A stretch of DNA of 64,000 nucleotides from contig CAYMGE010000009.1 of the NCBI GenBank assembly GCA_964389925.1, forward strand, positions 36,440 through 100,439. The letters run 5' to 3'. Origin of the DNA: CALECP01 sp964389925 (GTDB taxonomy: Bacteria; Chloroflexota; Anaerolineae; Promineifilales; Promineifilaceae). How positions within the stretch are numbered: the stretch's first letter is position 1; each line of letters begins with the position of its first letter. The notes beneath the pieces were generated by a model. The model had not been told where the DNA came from and ran no database searches. It saw only the letters and a list, made by a program, of their open reading frames with translations. The translations under genes were made by a program, and so were the position numbers. Below, one piece after another: positions 17,090-25,925 of the stretch.

Positions 17090-18427
17090 TCAAACTTGTA
17101 GGCCTGCTGATTCGCGTTTTGTGACCTTCATCCGCAAAGGGTCTTTCGGCCGCAACGTAATCTGAAGATCAAGCACCACATTTTTCGACAACAACTCAAG
17201 ATCGACATGCTGAACTAGCGTGGTGAGAATGACACGCGCTTCAAGCATCGCAAACATATTGCCAAGACAGACACGCGGCCCTGCCCCGAAGGGAATATAG
17301 GCATAACGATGCGGCTGCTCGGCCGCCCAACGTTCAGGCCAGAAACGTTCGGGGTCGGGGAAGAAATCGGCCGAGTGCTGCATCACATAAGGACTAACCA
17401 GCAAGACAGTCCCTTTCTTGACCTGTCGTGTGCCAAGTTCAAAATCCTCTGTTGCGATGCGCCCCACCGACCACGCTGGCGGGTAGAGACGCAATACCTC
17501 CTTGATGACCCACTCCGTGTAGGGCAACTGTGCCAATGCCTCAAATGTCACGGCCTGAGTCTCAAGCACGCCATCGACTTCTGCCCTGAGCTTTTCCAGC
17601 ACAGCAGGATTTTGCGCCAGCAGATAACAGACCCATGTCATCAAGGCCGCAGTTGTTTCATGACCCGCGAGAAACAGCGTTGTGCATTCATCTAAAAGTT
17701 CTTGCTCCGTGAGCGCACTGCCGTCTGATTCATCACGCGCTTGCAAAAGCATTGACAGCAAATCCCCTTCATCACGGCCTGATGCTGCCCGTTCGCGGAT
17801 AATGTCACCCAATAAATCATGTGTCAAGGCGAGGGCTTGGTTTTGGCGGCGATTGCGCGGCGTGGGAATCCACTTTGGCAGGATAAACGGTTCGCCAAGC
17901 TGTTCTTCAGCGATGCTGGTTGTGATCGCCATGTTGCGGCCGATTGTCTCCGTCACTTCCGCAATATCGACGTTATACATCGTCTTGGCAATGATGCGAA
18001 GCGTGATGCGCGTCAGCTCCTTGTCGATCTCTAGCTCATCACCCGTTTGCCATGCCTCGACGGCCTCTCTCGTGTATGCGGCCATCACGTCTGTATAGTT
18101 GCGAATTCGCATCGCGTGAAATGCAGGCTGCACCAACTTGCGCTTGCGTTTCCATGTTTCCCCCTCTGCAACCAGCACACCCTCACCTAAAATGCGCTTA
18201 AAGACGCGCCCCGAATAGGGATCGCGCTCAGTCTGATTGGCACGCTTGACGAGCAGTTCCCGCACTAATTCTGGCTCGTTGACAACCAGCAAGTTTATCC
18301 AAAGCATTCGCAACTGAAAAATGTTGCCAAATTGTGTTGCCATGTGCTGCATATAGGTAATGCGGTCAGCTTGGTAGGTCTGTATTTCTTTAAAAGAGAG
18401 TGATTTATCTGGCTCAAACTGTCCCAT
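17090..18427 (-). CDS. Cytochrome P450
   Basis: This 445-residue haem monooxygenase shows the I-helix oxygen-binding motif AGHETTAA, the K-helix ExxR (KEVLRLYPPAW), the PERF-type block (FPDPERFWPERW) and the Cys-ligand loop FGAGPRVCLGNMFA. There is no N-terminal membrane anchor and no fused reductase, so it needs separate ferredoxin and reductase partners, none of which is visible here. The ATG at 18427 follows GGAG by 8 nt on the minus strand and gives a 14-bp overlap with the end of the helicase gene, suggesting translational coupling. The substrate cannot be inferred; the primary sequence resembles fatty-acid/terpenoid type bacterial P450s in general layout. Confidence 0.92.
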   Translation of the reverse strand: MGQFEPDKSLSFKEIQTYQADRITYMQHMATQFGNIFQLRMLWINLLVVNEPELVRELLVKRANQTERDPYSGRVFKRILGEGVLVAEGETWKRKRKLVQPAFHAMRIRNYTDVMAAYTREAVEAWQTGDELEIDKELTRITLRIIAKTMYNVDIAEVTETIGRNMAITTSIAEEQLGEPFILPKWIPTPRNRRQNQALALTHDLLGDIIRERAASGRDEGDLLSMLLQARDESDGSALTEQELLDECTTLFLAGHETTAALMTWVCYLLAQNPAVLEKLRAEVDGVLETQAVTFEALAQLPYTEWVIKEVLRLYPPAWSVGRIATEDFELGTRQVKKGTVLLVSPYVMQHSADFFPDPERFWPERWAAEQPHRYAYIPFGAGPRVCLGNMFAMLEARVILTTLVQHVDLELLSKNVVLDLQITLRPKDPLRMKVTKRESAGLQV

Positions 18428-20975
18428 TTGTAACTCCAATCAAAATTTGTAACATCTGCAACGTAACGGTTTTTGTGTCTGTACCAATCTCACTAGGTGG
18501 CCCTACACATGCGGGGCAGCCATCCATACAACGACAGTCACGCACCAACTCGGCCGCCGCCAACAACAGCATATCATGAATTTCAAATAATTTCTCGCTG
18601 AATCCAACGCCGGCCGCCGCTCGTTCATAGATGACAATTGTTGGGGCTTGCGTCAATGGGTTGCGGCTATTGGCAACGACTTGAATATCGCCACTATCAC
18701 ACATCAAAAAGAGCGGTGCGAGATTTCGCAACACGTAGGCGAGTCCACCCATCGCAGAACGCTGTTGGACACTCATCTCTGCTTGACGATGGCACTTCGG
18801 GCAGAGTGTCGCCAAATTTTCGACGCGATTAGCGTGTAAATAGTTATTGTTTTCGCCGCGCTTATAGCCGTATTCGCGGAAAGGGCGAATATGATGGACG
18901 TGTAGAATTGCGCCAGATTGTCCGCTTGCACCGCAGTTGCGGCACTTATACTTATCGCGTTTCAGTGCTTTTTGTCGTTGCGTTGACCAGTTGGGGCCGT
19001 AGTCATTCGGCCGAAACAAAATCCCCCGCTCGTATAGCTGCTCTGCCAACGCCTCCCCAAACACAAGCCAATAGCCCGTTGTGTCGAGCTCCCATTCAGG
19101 CAGCTCAATGATGCCCATCCCCACGCTCTCATGTGTGTAGCGACGCACTTTACGAAACGTCGTTGCCTTTGTCACGACGAGAACATCACCGTGAGCATGG
19201 AACATCCCATCTCGCTGCTCCTGATGCACGGCTGAAAGCTGCTGAATGTCGCTGTTGACGCTGGCTGTTGTGTAATAGTCAACGTCTATCGGGCGCACGT
19301 GTGCAATGCGGCCTTCATGATCGAATTCGTCAACGAGGTACGTTTGCCCTCGATGAGTATAGATCGCGTCCTCATAAACAGTGACGGCTGCCCGATGTAA
19401 GTCAACTTCACCCAGAACCTGCGGTCGTGCATTGTCTCTTGTTTGAATGACAACGTTATCGGCTCCACCTGTTCGCAATGAGATTTTGGGCGACGGCGTA
19501 TCTTGTCCAATCCAGTGAAAGCGATTGCGTGTTTGATGAAGCTGACCTTCGGCCGCTAGAAATTCAAGCAGCTCTTCTGCATCGTCCCATTCGCCCCATT
19601 TTTCATGTCGCTCAAATGGCAATTCATAGGCAGCACATAGCAGATGATTGGTTGTTATTTGGAGGTTGTCGGGATTTGTGAGGGCATTTTCGGCCGAGCT
19701 GCCCAACAGCCAGCGCGGATGTTTACAAATATATTGTTCCAGCGGTGTATTGCCCGCAATCATCAGGGCGAGGCTAACCCCATCACGTCGTCCGGCACGT
19801 CCTACCTGCTGCCAAACCGATGCAACCGACCCTGGATAGCCACATAGCACGGCCGCGTCCAACGCCCCAATGTCAACCCCCAACTCCAGTGCATTTGTCG
19901 CCACTACCCCGCGAATGTCGCCCGCCCGTAATCCACGTTCAATTTCCCGTCGCTCTAACGGAAGATAGCCACCGCGATAACCAGCGACCTTAGATTTCGG
20001 CGTTTGATTGTCATCTGCTGACCGCTCATTTTTCACTGTATCGCGCAGATAACCGAGCAGTAACTCGACTGCTTGGCGCGAACGAGCAAAGATAACCGTT
20101 TGCACCTCATGTTGCAGAAAAACAGAAGCAGCCTCCATTGCGGTCAGAATCATGCTTTGACGCATCCCTAGCTGCCCATCAATCACTGGCGGATTGTAGA
20201 GGATGAAATGTTTCAATCCTCGCGGCGAGCCATTTTGGGTTTCGTCAATAACGACAAAAGGTATGTTACAAAGTTTTTCAGCGTGTTCCTGTGGATTGGC
20301 AATCGTCGCGGAACAACAGATAAATTGAGGGTTGCTGCCGTAAAAGTTGCAAATGCGACGTAAGCGGCGCAGTACATTGGCGACATGAGAGCCAAAGATG
20401 CCACGATAGGTATGCACCTCGTCAATGACAACGTAGGCGAGGTTGGCGAAAATGTCGCGCCAGCCGGTATGGTAGGGCAGAATGCCCGCATGTAGCATGT
20501 CGGGGTTTGAGAGAATGATTTGTGAATGACGGCGGATATTGTTGCGTTTGGAACGGGGCGTGTCGCCATCATAGACGTTGGCTTCGATTGCCATTTCGCC
20601 GGCCGAGATGAGCGCATTGAGCGCGGCAAGCTGATCTTGTGCAAGTGCTTTTGTCGGAAAGAGCAAAAGCGCACGAGCGCGAGGATTTTCAACCAAGCGA
20701 TGCAAAACCGGCAATAGATAGCAGAGCGTTTTGCCCGACGCGGTCCCGGTTGAGATGATGACATTTTTGCCGCTGAGTGACTCATTGATCGCGTTTGTTT
20801 GATGTGTAAAAAGTTGAGTAACTCCATTGTTAGTCAGCGCACGCTTGATGATTGGGGCAACAGTAGGGACAGGGGCATATTCTGCGCGACGGGGGCGCAT
20901 ACGCTCCCATGCAACAACTTGCCGCATAAAATCTTTGTTGAGTCGTAACCCTCTAATCAGTTGTTCAACGGGCAT
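18414..20975 (-). CDS. MrfA/YprA-like DEXH helicase with an inserted HNH nuclease domain
   Basis: This 853-residue superfamily 2 helicase has motif I STGTASGKT, motif II DEVH (VVIDEVHTYRG), motif III CSATIANP, and motif VI VGRAGRRDG. As in MrfA/YprA, the C-terminal DUF1998 region carries a Cys cluster CRCMDGCPAC (near residues 814-823) and PLFLMCDSGDI. Between the ELDTTGYWL and AMGGLAYVLR blocks sits an HNH finger: CRNCG at 678, HVHHIRPF with His694-His695, NRVENLATLCPKCH at 716-729. Known MrfA helicases lack this insert as far as I recall. MrfA acts in repair of mitomycin-type lesions, so a DNA repair role is inferred. The ATG at 20975 is preferred over an upstream TTG at 21014. Confidence 0.85.
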   Translation of the reverse strand: MPVEQLIRGLRLNKDFMRQVVAWERMRPRRAEYAPVPTVAPIIKRALTNNGVTQLFTHQTNAINESLSGKNVIISTGTASGKTLCYLLPVLHRLVENPRARALLLFPTKALAQDQLAALNALISAGEMAIEANVYDGDTPRSKRNNIRRHSQIILSNPDMLHAGILPYHTGWRDIFANLAYVVIDEVHTYRGIFGSHVANVLRRLRRICNFYGSNPQFICCSATIANPQEHAEKLCNIPFVVIDETQNGSPRGLKHFILYNPPVIDGQLGMRQSMILTAMEAASVFLQHEVQTVIFARSRQAVELLLGYLRDTVKNERSADDNQTPKSKVAGYRGGYLPLERREIERGLRAGDIRGVVATNALELGVDIGALDAAVLCGYPGSVASVWQQVGRAGRRDGVSLALMIAGNTPLEQYICKHPRWLLGSSAENALTNPDNLQITTNHLLCAAYELPFERHEKWGEWDDAEELLEFLAAEGQLHQTRNRFHWIGQDTPSPKISLRTGGADNVVIQTRDNARPQVLGEVDLHRAAVTVYEDAIYTHRGQTYLVDEFDHEGRIAHVRPIDVDYYTTASVNSDIQQLSAVHQEQRDGMFHAHGDVLVVTKATTFRKVRRYTHESVGMGIIELPEWELDTTGYWLVFGEALAEQLYERGILFRPNDYGPNWSTQRQKALKRDKYKCRNCGASGQSGAILHVHHIRPFREYGYKRGENNNYLHANRVENLATLCPKCHRQAEMSVQQRSAMGGLAYVLRNLAPLFLMCDSGDIQVVANSRNPLTQAPTIVIYERAAAGVGFSEKLFEIHDMLLLAAAELVRDCRCMDGCPACVGPPSEIGTDTKTVTLQMLQILIGVTNGTV

Positions 20976-21029
20976 ACGTTCGGATTTTAGAGTGAATCGG
21001 CCGATTCGCAACAAAATACATATACGCCA

Positions 21030-21040
21030 TCATCTCCTTT
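21030..21040 (-). promoter_or_regulatory. Strong Shine-Dalgarno heading a 22-codon upstream ORF that overlaps the helicase start
   Basis: On the minus strand AAAGGAG (21034-21040) is followed by in-frame ATG codons at 21033, 21030 and 21021. They lead to a 22-residue frame ending in TGA at 20965, 11 nt inside the helicase gene. The helicase ATG itself has no good Shine-Dalgarno, so ribosomes may reach it by coupling to this short frame. Confidence 0.35.
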
Positions 21041-21161
21041 AGCACACCTGACGATAGGAAGAACGTCATAGGAGCTTAGAGCTAAATTTTTTCACGTAGC
21101 TTTTGGCAAATCGTAAGGATCGAAGTGTAAACTGTTTACTCATTTGGTTGAAGAGATCGCC

Positions 21162-21167
21162 TATAAT
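21162..21167 (+). promoter_or_regulatory. -10 box upstream of the REC-PAS kinase
   Basis: A perfect TATAAT lies 35 nt before the ATG at 21203. No good -35 hexamer is found at 16-18 bp. The divergent region 20976-21202 between the helicase and this gene holds no other feature I can support. Confidence 0.35.
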
Positions 21168-21202
21168 ATCTTTCAGACAAATATCGTATAGAAAATTCTA
21201 TC

Positions 21203-22678
21203 ATGCCGCAAAATAGTATTGTTTTAGTTGTTGATGATGAACCAATTGGGCTAGAGGTTGTAAAGGCATTACTTTATGATTCTGCTTACGATCTTCACTT
21301 TGCCTCAAATGGTCGTGAGGCACTGGCAAAAACGGAAGCGTTGCGCCCCGATCTCATTTTATTAGATGTTCTAATGCCGGGCATGAGCGGCTATGATGTT
21401 TGTCGTACTATTCGTGGAACTCCCCATCTTGCCGACATTCCAATTATACTGCTGACTGCGCTCAATGACCGTGATGCCAAGATTCGCGGTATCCAGTCAG
21501 GTGCCGATGATTTTATCTCCAAGCCATTTGATCGCTTGGAGTTGAGCGTTCGGGTGCGGACGATTTTGCGCCTCAACCGCTATCGACGCATCAATTCGGA
21601 ACGAGCGCGGTTTGAATGGGTCGTTGCCTCGGCCGAAGATGGCTACCTTCTTCTCAACAGTTCTGACCAAATCATCTACGCAAACATGGCTGCGCGTCGC
21701 TGGCTTGGTCTGCCGATGGATGAAGATGCACCTCTCGATAGTTTTTTAAGCGTGGCAACAAAGCAATTTCAATGTCAGCCAGAGGGTGCTTGGGAAAATT
21801 GGCCGGCAGTGGAGTCTGGAACACGCCAATTGGTGCAAGCGCAGAGTGAGACGGTTGATTCGTTTTGGCTTGGAGTGGATGTGACGGCCGATGAGAGCGA
21901 TGGCGATACCTATCTCGTTCGCCTCAGCGATATGACTCAAGAGATTAACCAGCGGAAGCTGCAATGGTCATTCCACTCTCAAATTCAGCATAAGTTCCGC
22001 CACCCGCTGACTGCGCTGACAGGGCATCTGGAACTACTGCATGATGATGACGAAGGGCAGTTCGACCATTCTCAGCTGATCGAAAATGCGTATCGCGCCT
22101 CGACCCACCTGAGCCGCGAAATTCTCGCCGTCCTTGATTATCTGACACGCACATCTGACAACGGTGGTGAAGAGAAAGGCTCTTCCACAGTTGAAGATTT
22201 GATCGATATTGCCGAACGTTTAGAGGCACAGCTTCCGCAAATCTATCTGCGCTTGCGTTCAACGATTCATGCCCCACGCCATTGCGAATTACCCATTAGT
22301 TGCCGTCAATTTGAGACCATTTTGTGGGAACTGTTCGAGAACGCCATCAAATTTCATGCTGAAAATTCACCGGCTGTCACACTAACGTTTGATCGTCAGC
22401 ATGATAAATTGATTATGCGTGTTGAGGATAACGGGCATTCGCTTGCGCCTGAACAACTCAAGCAAGTCTGGACACCCTACTATCAAGCAGAACGTTACTA
22501 TACAGGGCAAGTACCGGGCATGGGCTTAGGGCTTTCGATGATTGCAGCAACCGTTTGGAGTGTCGGCGGCACTTGCACAGCTTACAATCGCACTGAGGGC
22601 GAAGGATTGGTCATTCAATTGACTTTTCCATTAACGTCCATTCGAGAAAACGCCTCAATCTTTGCAATGGCTGATTAA
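21203..22678 (+). CDS. Hybrid sensor: receiver-PAS-histidine kinase
   Basis: This 491-residue cytosolic protein has an N-terminal receiver domain with phosphoacceptor Asp55 (LILLDVLMPGMSG) and Lys in ISKPFD. A PAS-like region follows (about residues 140-245: EDGYLLLNSSDQIIYANMAARRWLG). A HisKA-like segment comes next with His263 in QHKFRHPLTALTGHLELL, then a HATPase domain with N-box ELFENAIKFH, G1 VEDNG and G2 GMGLGLSMI. Receiver-first hybrids often pass phosphate from another kinase into their own catalytic module. No membrane segment is present, so the signal is intracellular. It stands alone, with no response regulator next door. Confidence 0.85.
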   Translation: MPQNSIVLVVDDEPIGLEVVKALLYDSAYDLHFASNGREALAKTEALRPDLILLDVLMPGMSGYDVCRTIRGTPHLADIPIILLTALNDRDAKIRGIQSGADDFISKPFDRLELSVRVRTILRLNRYRRINSERARFEWVVASAEDGYLLLNSSDQIIYANMAARRWLGLPMDEDAPLDSFLSVATKQFQCQPEGAWENWPAVESGTRQLVQAQSETVDSFWLGVDVTADESDGDTYLVRLSDMTQEINQRKLQWSFHSQIQHKFRHPLTALTGHLELLHDDDEGQFDHSQLIENAYRASTHLSREILAVLDYLTRTSDNGGEEKGSSTVEDLIDIAERLEAQLPQIYLRLRSTIHAPRHCELPISCRQFETILWELFENAIKFHAENSPAVTLTFDRQHDKLIMRVEDNGHSLAPEQLKQVWTPYYQAERYYTGQVPGMGLGLSMIAATVWSVGGTCTAYNRTEGEGLVIQLTFPLTSIRENASIFAMAD

Positions 22679-22706
22679 TTTCTCCCACCCTTTGTAACTT
22701 CATGTA

Positions 22707-22732
22707 CAATTCTGTCCTATGGGCAGAATTTG
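22707..22732 (+). terminator. Hairpin after the REC-PAS kinase gene
   Basis: AATTCTGTCC (22708-22717) pairs with GGGCAGAATT (22721-22730) across a TAT loop, with one G-T wobble. It is 29 bp past the stop codon. The following bases are not T-rich, so it is a weak terminator candidate. Confidence 0.35.
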
Positions 22733-22839
22733 TAGTTATCAAAATATAGTTGGTATCTACAGATATAGTCCATAAAAAGCACAATGTTTCGAGGTGTGCA
22801 AATCTCGAAAGACAGATCATAAAATTCTGTGAGAAGGAC

Positions 22840-23688
22840 ATGCAAAATTTAAGTGGGAAAGTGGCAGTAATTACGGGCGCAGCCAGCGGAATTGGATTGG
22901 CTGTGGCGCGGCTGTGTGCGGAAGAGGGGATGCGCGTGGTGCTGGCTGACATTGAGCAGACAACACTCGATGCAGTGGTCAAGGAGTTTGCAAATAATGG
23001 ATATGATGTGATTGGTGTACAGGTCGATGTCTCAAAATTTGAAGATGTCGAGCGGATGGCACAAGAAACATTAGCTGCATTTGGCAAGGTGCATTTCCTG
23101 TTTAACAATGCTGGTGTCAGCAGTGGCTCAACCATTTGGGAAACAACGATCAGCGACTGGGAATGGGTGATGGGTGTAAACGTGATGGGCGTGATTTACG
23201 GCCTCAATGTGTTTACGCCAATTATGCTAGCACAGGACGAGGAAGGACACATCGTCAACACTGCTTCGATTGCAGGACTGATCGCAGGGCCGAGTATGGG
23301 CGCATATCGTGTTAGTAAGCACGCCGTTGTCGCTCTGTCGGAAACGCTTTATCTTGAGCTGGAACAGAGCGGGTCAAAAGTGAGTGCATCCGTTTTGTGT
23401 CCTGCGTGGGTTAAGACGCGCATTTTTGAAAGTGAGCGAAATCGGCCGAAAGACACCCCTACCTCCCCCATCACCGATGCTCTCATCGCGGCGCAACTTC
23501 AATCGGCGGCCGATGCAGTTCTACATGACAGCCTGCCACCCGAACAAATTGCCGAACACGTTCTCGACGCAATCAAAGAGAATCGTTTTTATATTTTGAC
23601 CCATCCAAAATATACAGGCGCAGTCGCCTATCGCATGAGAGATATTCTAAACGGTGACAACCCGCGCAATTTGATGATAAGTTCATAG
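22840..23688 (+). CDS. Short-chain dehydrogenase/reductase
   Basis: This 282-residue NAD(P)-dependent oxidoreductase of the classical SDR family has the cofactor motif TGAASGIG near the N-terminus, NNAG in mid-protein, the catalytic Ser in NTASIAG and the YxxxK pair in YRVSKHA. The Asp in VVLADIE after the second strand favours NAD(H) over NADP(H). The substrate is unknown. The frame is open 30 codons upstream, but the fold starts at MQNLSGKVAVITG; AAGGA lies just before this ATG, which is tighter than usual. A T-rich hairpin terminates the gene. Confidence 0.88.
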   Translation: MQNLSGKVAVITGAASGIGLAVARLCAEEGMRVVLADIEQTTLDAVVKEFANNGYDVIGVQVDVSKFEDVERMAQETLAAFGKVHFLFNNAGVSSGSTIWETTISDWEWVMGVNVMGVIYGLNVFTPIMLAQDEEGHIVNTASIAGLIAGPSMGAYRVSKHAVVALSETLYLELEQSGSKVSASVLCPAWVKTRIFESERNRPKDTPTSPITDALIAAQLQSAADAVLHDSLPPEQIAEHVLDAIKENRFYILTHPKYTGAVAYRMRDILNGDNPRNLMISS

Positions 23689-23698
23689 CGATTAGTCG

Positions 23699-23727
23699 CT
23701 AGTTAAGGCTCAGTTGCCTTTTTACTA
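23699..23727 (+). terminator. Intrinsic terminator after the SDR gene
   Basis: CTAGT/ACTAG outer and AAGGC/GCCTT inner stems (inner arms 23705-23709 and 23716-23720) with a TTTTT run at 23719-23723. It lies 11 bp after the SDR stop codon. Confidence 0.55.
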
Positions 23728-23746
23728 GCCACGAACCACTATTCCA

Positions 23747-24457
23747 ATGGAAATTATTCGCAACGACGCAAAAATAAACAAATATCGCAAAATCAGTCAG
23801 GGAGCCAGCATTCTTGGCCTTGTCGTTCTCAGTGTTGGCCTCGCGCTCGCTTTCACGGGCAATGAAGCCGCTATCTTCTATCAATGGGTCGTGTTGATTA
23901 TCGGCATCATGATGTGGCAAGTTGCACTCAATTTTTCCTACAAATATGTGCAGAGACCACGCCCCGACGAAGTGCTGGACGTATCGCTCAAAAGTGCAAG
24001 CTACAAAAGCTATTTCTATCATCATTATCTTCCGGCTAGCCACGTGCTTTTAACCCGTTCTGGCCCTGTTATCCTAGTCCCAAAGGTGCAGACAGGAAAA
24101 ATCACAGTTACAGGCACAGAGAAGGGCGATAAGTGGAAACGGCAAGGCTCCATCTTTAAGCGCCTAATGGGACGCGAGCCAGCCCTTGCAAACCCAACTC
24201 AAGAAGCAAACCTCGAAATCTCTAAGCTCGTCAAATATGTCAACGAACATGCCCCAGAGCTTGATGAAATCCCTATTGGCGCAATTGTTGTTTTTACACA
24301 ACCAGAGGGAAAACTCACCCTCATAAAAGATTCGCCAAATATTCCTGTTGTTCACGCAACTGACCTGCGAAAGTACATCAAGAAGCAGCTAGGTCGGCCG
24401 CTCCCCCCCGAACAGTTCCGTCGCCTAAAAGCTATTTTTGACAAACAGGTTGAGTAA
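23747..24457 (+). CDS. Two-helix membrane protein with a NERD-like cytosolic domain
   Basis: This 236-residue protein has two adjacent membrane helices near the N-terminus (ASILGLVVLSVGLALAFTG and IFYQWVVLIIGIMMWQVAL) and a soluble C-terminal region of about 170 residues. The block ASHVLLTRSGPVILVPKVQTGKITV resembles the core of nuclease-related (NERD) domains, where a variable 'HVLL.P.G.fvi..K' pattern is common. The catalytic residues are not clear, so this is a remote suggestion. The remainder (IPIGAIVVFTQPEGKLTLIKDSPNIPVVHATDLRKYIKKQ) also fits that fold. It stands alone between two terminators. No Shine-Dalgarno is evident before the ATG at 23747. Confidence 0.5.
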   Translation: MEIIRNDAKINKYRKISQGASILGLVVLSVGLALAFTGNEAAIFYQWVVLIIGIMMWQVALNFSYKYVQRPRPDEVLDVSLKSASYKSYFYHHYLPASHVLLTRSGPVILVPKVQTGKITVTGTEKGDKWKRQGSIFKRLMGREPALANPTQEANLEISKLVKYVNEHAPELDEIPIGAIVVFTQPEGKLTLIKDSPNIPVVHATDLRKYIKKQLGRPLPPEQFRRLKAIFDKQVE

Positions 24458-24494
24458 GATATTGCCCAAAGCTCACAAAGAAAAGCGTTTCAAG

Positions 24495-24521
24495 AACCCG
24501 CAATGCGGGTTTTCCATTTTT
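24495..24521 (+). terminator. Intrinsic terminator
   Basis: AACCCGC (24495-24501) and GCGGGTT (24505-24511) form a tight GC-rich hairpin followed by TTTCCATTTTT. It lies about 40 bp after the preceding stop codon. Confidence 0.7.
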
Positions 24522-24588
24522 CAACATTTATGACTACAATTAGATGATTCTGTGAGAGATTATATTTATAAGGCAAGGTAAGTTATTT

Positions 24589-25068
24589 ATGGCACACATA
24601 TTAATTGTTTGTACGGCAAATATCTGTCGTTCCCCGCTGGTGGAAGCGATATTGCGAGAAAAGCTACATGCAAATGGTTACCATGACTGGACGGTTGGCT
24701 CGGCCGGCACATGGGCTGAATGGGAACGACCTGCGGCGCGTTATAGTCAAAAAATTGCGACGCGCATTGGACTCGATTTGAGCGATCATATTGCAAAAAT
24801 GATCACATCCGAAATGATGAGGGGGTCAGATTTAGTTTTGGTAATGACAAATGGTCACAAGGAAGGGTTGCAGATCGACTTTAAGGATCAGGCACATAAA
24901 GTGTTTTTGATGTCAGAAATGATTGGTCGGGGCTACAATATCGTTGATCCGTATGGCGGTCCGCCTGAGGGGTATGAAGATATGTACCGTGATGTCGTTC
25001 GTTTATTAGATAAGGGATTTGAGTCGATCATCTCGATTGCAAGCGAGAATGCAGCGGCGAGAGAATAA
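24589..25068 (+). CDS. Low-molecular-weight protein tyrosine phosphatase
   Basis: This 159-residue cytosolic phosphatase begins with the P-loop CTANICRS (Cys8, Arg14). The general acid loop is NIVDPYGGP, with the Asp of the DP motif conserved. Unlike the arsenate reductase near the window start it lacks the second Cys pair. In many bacteria such enzymes dephosphorylate tyrosine kinases that control polysaccharide export; no BY-kinase is visible here. AAGGTAAG precedes the ATG. The stop codon overlaps the start of the LysM lipoprotein gene (TAATG), so the two are translationally coupled. Confidence 0.9.
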   Translation: MAHILIVCTANICRSPLVEAILREKLHANGYHDWTVGSAGTWAEWERPAARYSQKIATRIGLDLSDHIAKMITSEMMRGSDLVLVMTNGHKEGLQIDFKDQAHKVFLMSEMIGRGYNIVDPYGGPPEGYEDMYRDVVRLLDKGFESIISIASENAAARE

Positions 25069-25922
25069 TGCGATGGGGTTGGTTAGTTTTACTGTTTCTA
25101 TTCGCTTGTTCTGAACAGCCCTTGCCGACAGCAATACCTGTCGCAACTGTTGTGCGCGAAGAGACACCGCCAACAAGCGAGCCATCGGCCGAAGAGAACA
25201 AGACGTTTTTGCCTGCGATCGAAATTGCGGGGACGGGCGAGATGGTTGAAGAAGAAGCGACGGAAGCCTACCCCGTCCCGACCCCGGAACCCATCTCTCC
25301 ACGCCCTGTGATTACGGTTGAAGCTGCCACAAGCATACCAGAACCAGCGGACGAGATAGTACCGGCCGAGACGACCTATACCGTTCAGCCCGGCGACATC
25401 TTAGGCTTTATTGCTCGTGATTTCGGCATCACTATGGCAGAGTTGATGGCAGCAAACGGGATTGCAAACCCAAATCAGATTGAAGTAGGTCAAGTGTTAG
25501 TGATACCGGCTAGTGCAGTTGTTATTGTAGACGCAACGCAAGAGCCAGATGAGGCAACTGTTGATGAGGAAGATGCTGTTGAGGTAGAGCAAACGGTTGG
25601 GGTTCCACCAGAAACATACATCGTTCAGCCGGGTGATTCGCTGGGCAAAATTGCTGAACGCTTTGGGATTCCGCTAGTAGACCTCGCTGCTGCCAATGGA
25701 TTATCGGTCACGAGTTTTGTCTATGTGGATCAGGTTTTGGTTATCTCAAGTGACGACACCCCACAAGAACCTGCTCAAACCTATGTCATTCAACGTGGTG
25801 ATACGCTACGGAGCGTTGCGGAACGCTTTGGCATAACGGTCAATGCGCTTTCGGCCGCCAATGCCATCACCAATCCCAACACAATTTTTGTCGGGCAGGT
25901 CTTAATCATCCCTAATCAGTGA
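25068..25922 (+). CDS. LysM-repeat lipoprotein
   Basis: This 284-residue exported protein begins MRWGWLVLLFLFAC with a lipobox-like ending at Cys14. A low-complexity acidic and proline-rich spacer (about residues 20-100) leads to three LysM domains. These open with TYTVQPGD, TYIVQPGD and TYVIQRGD and close with VGQVLVIP, VDQVLVIS and VGQVLIIP. LysM domains bind N-acetylglucosamine polymers, so the protein should tether to peptidoglycan or chitin-like glycans at the cell surface. No catalytic domain is present. Its start codon overlaps the stop of the phosphatase gene; it ends 4 bp from the convergent pgl. Confidence 0.88.
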   Translation: MRWGWLVLLFLFACSEQPLPTAIPVATVVREETPPTSEPSAEENKTFLPAIEIAGTGEMVEEEATEAYPVPTPEPISPRPVITVEAATSIPEPADEIVPAETTYTVQPGDILGFIARDFGITMAELMAANGIANPNQIEVGQVLVIPASAVVIVDATQEPDEATVDEEDAVEVEQTVGVPPETYIVQPGDSLGKIAERFGIPLVDLAAANGLSVTSFVYVDQVLVISSDDTPQEPAQTYVIQRGDTLRSVAERFGITVNALSAANAITNPNTIFVGQVLIIPNQ

Positions 25923-25925
25923 CGC

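Noticed and set aside
20213..20827. Second minus-strand frame of 204 codons inside the helicase gene
   Set aside because: It runs within the helicase motifs in another register and its product has low-complexity character.
22611..23135. Minus-strand open frame of 174 codons antisense to the SDR start
   Set aside because: It covers the junction of two well-supported genes and has no recognisable motif.
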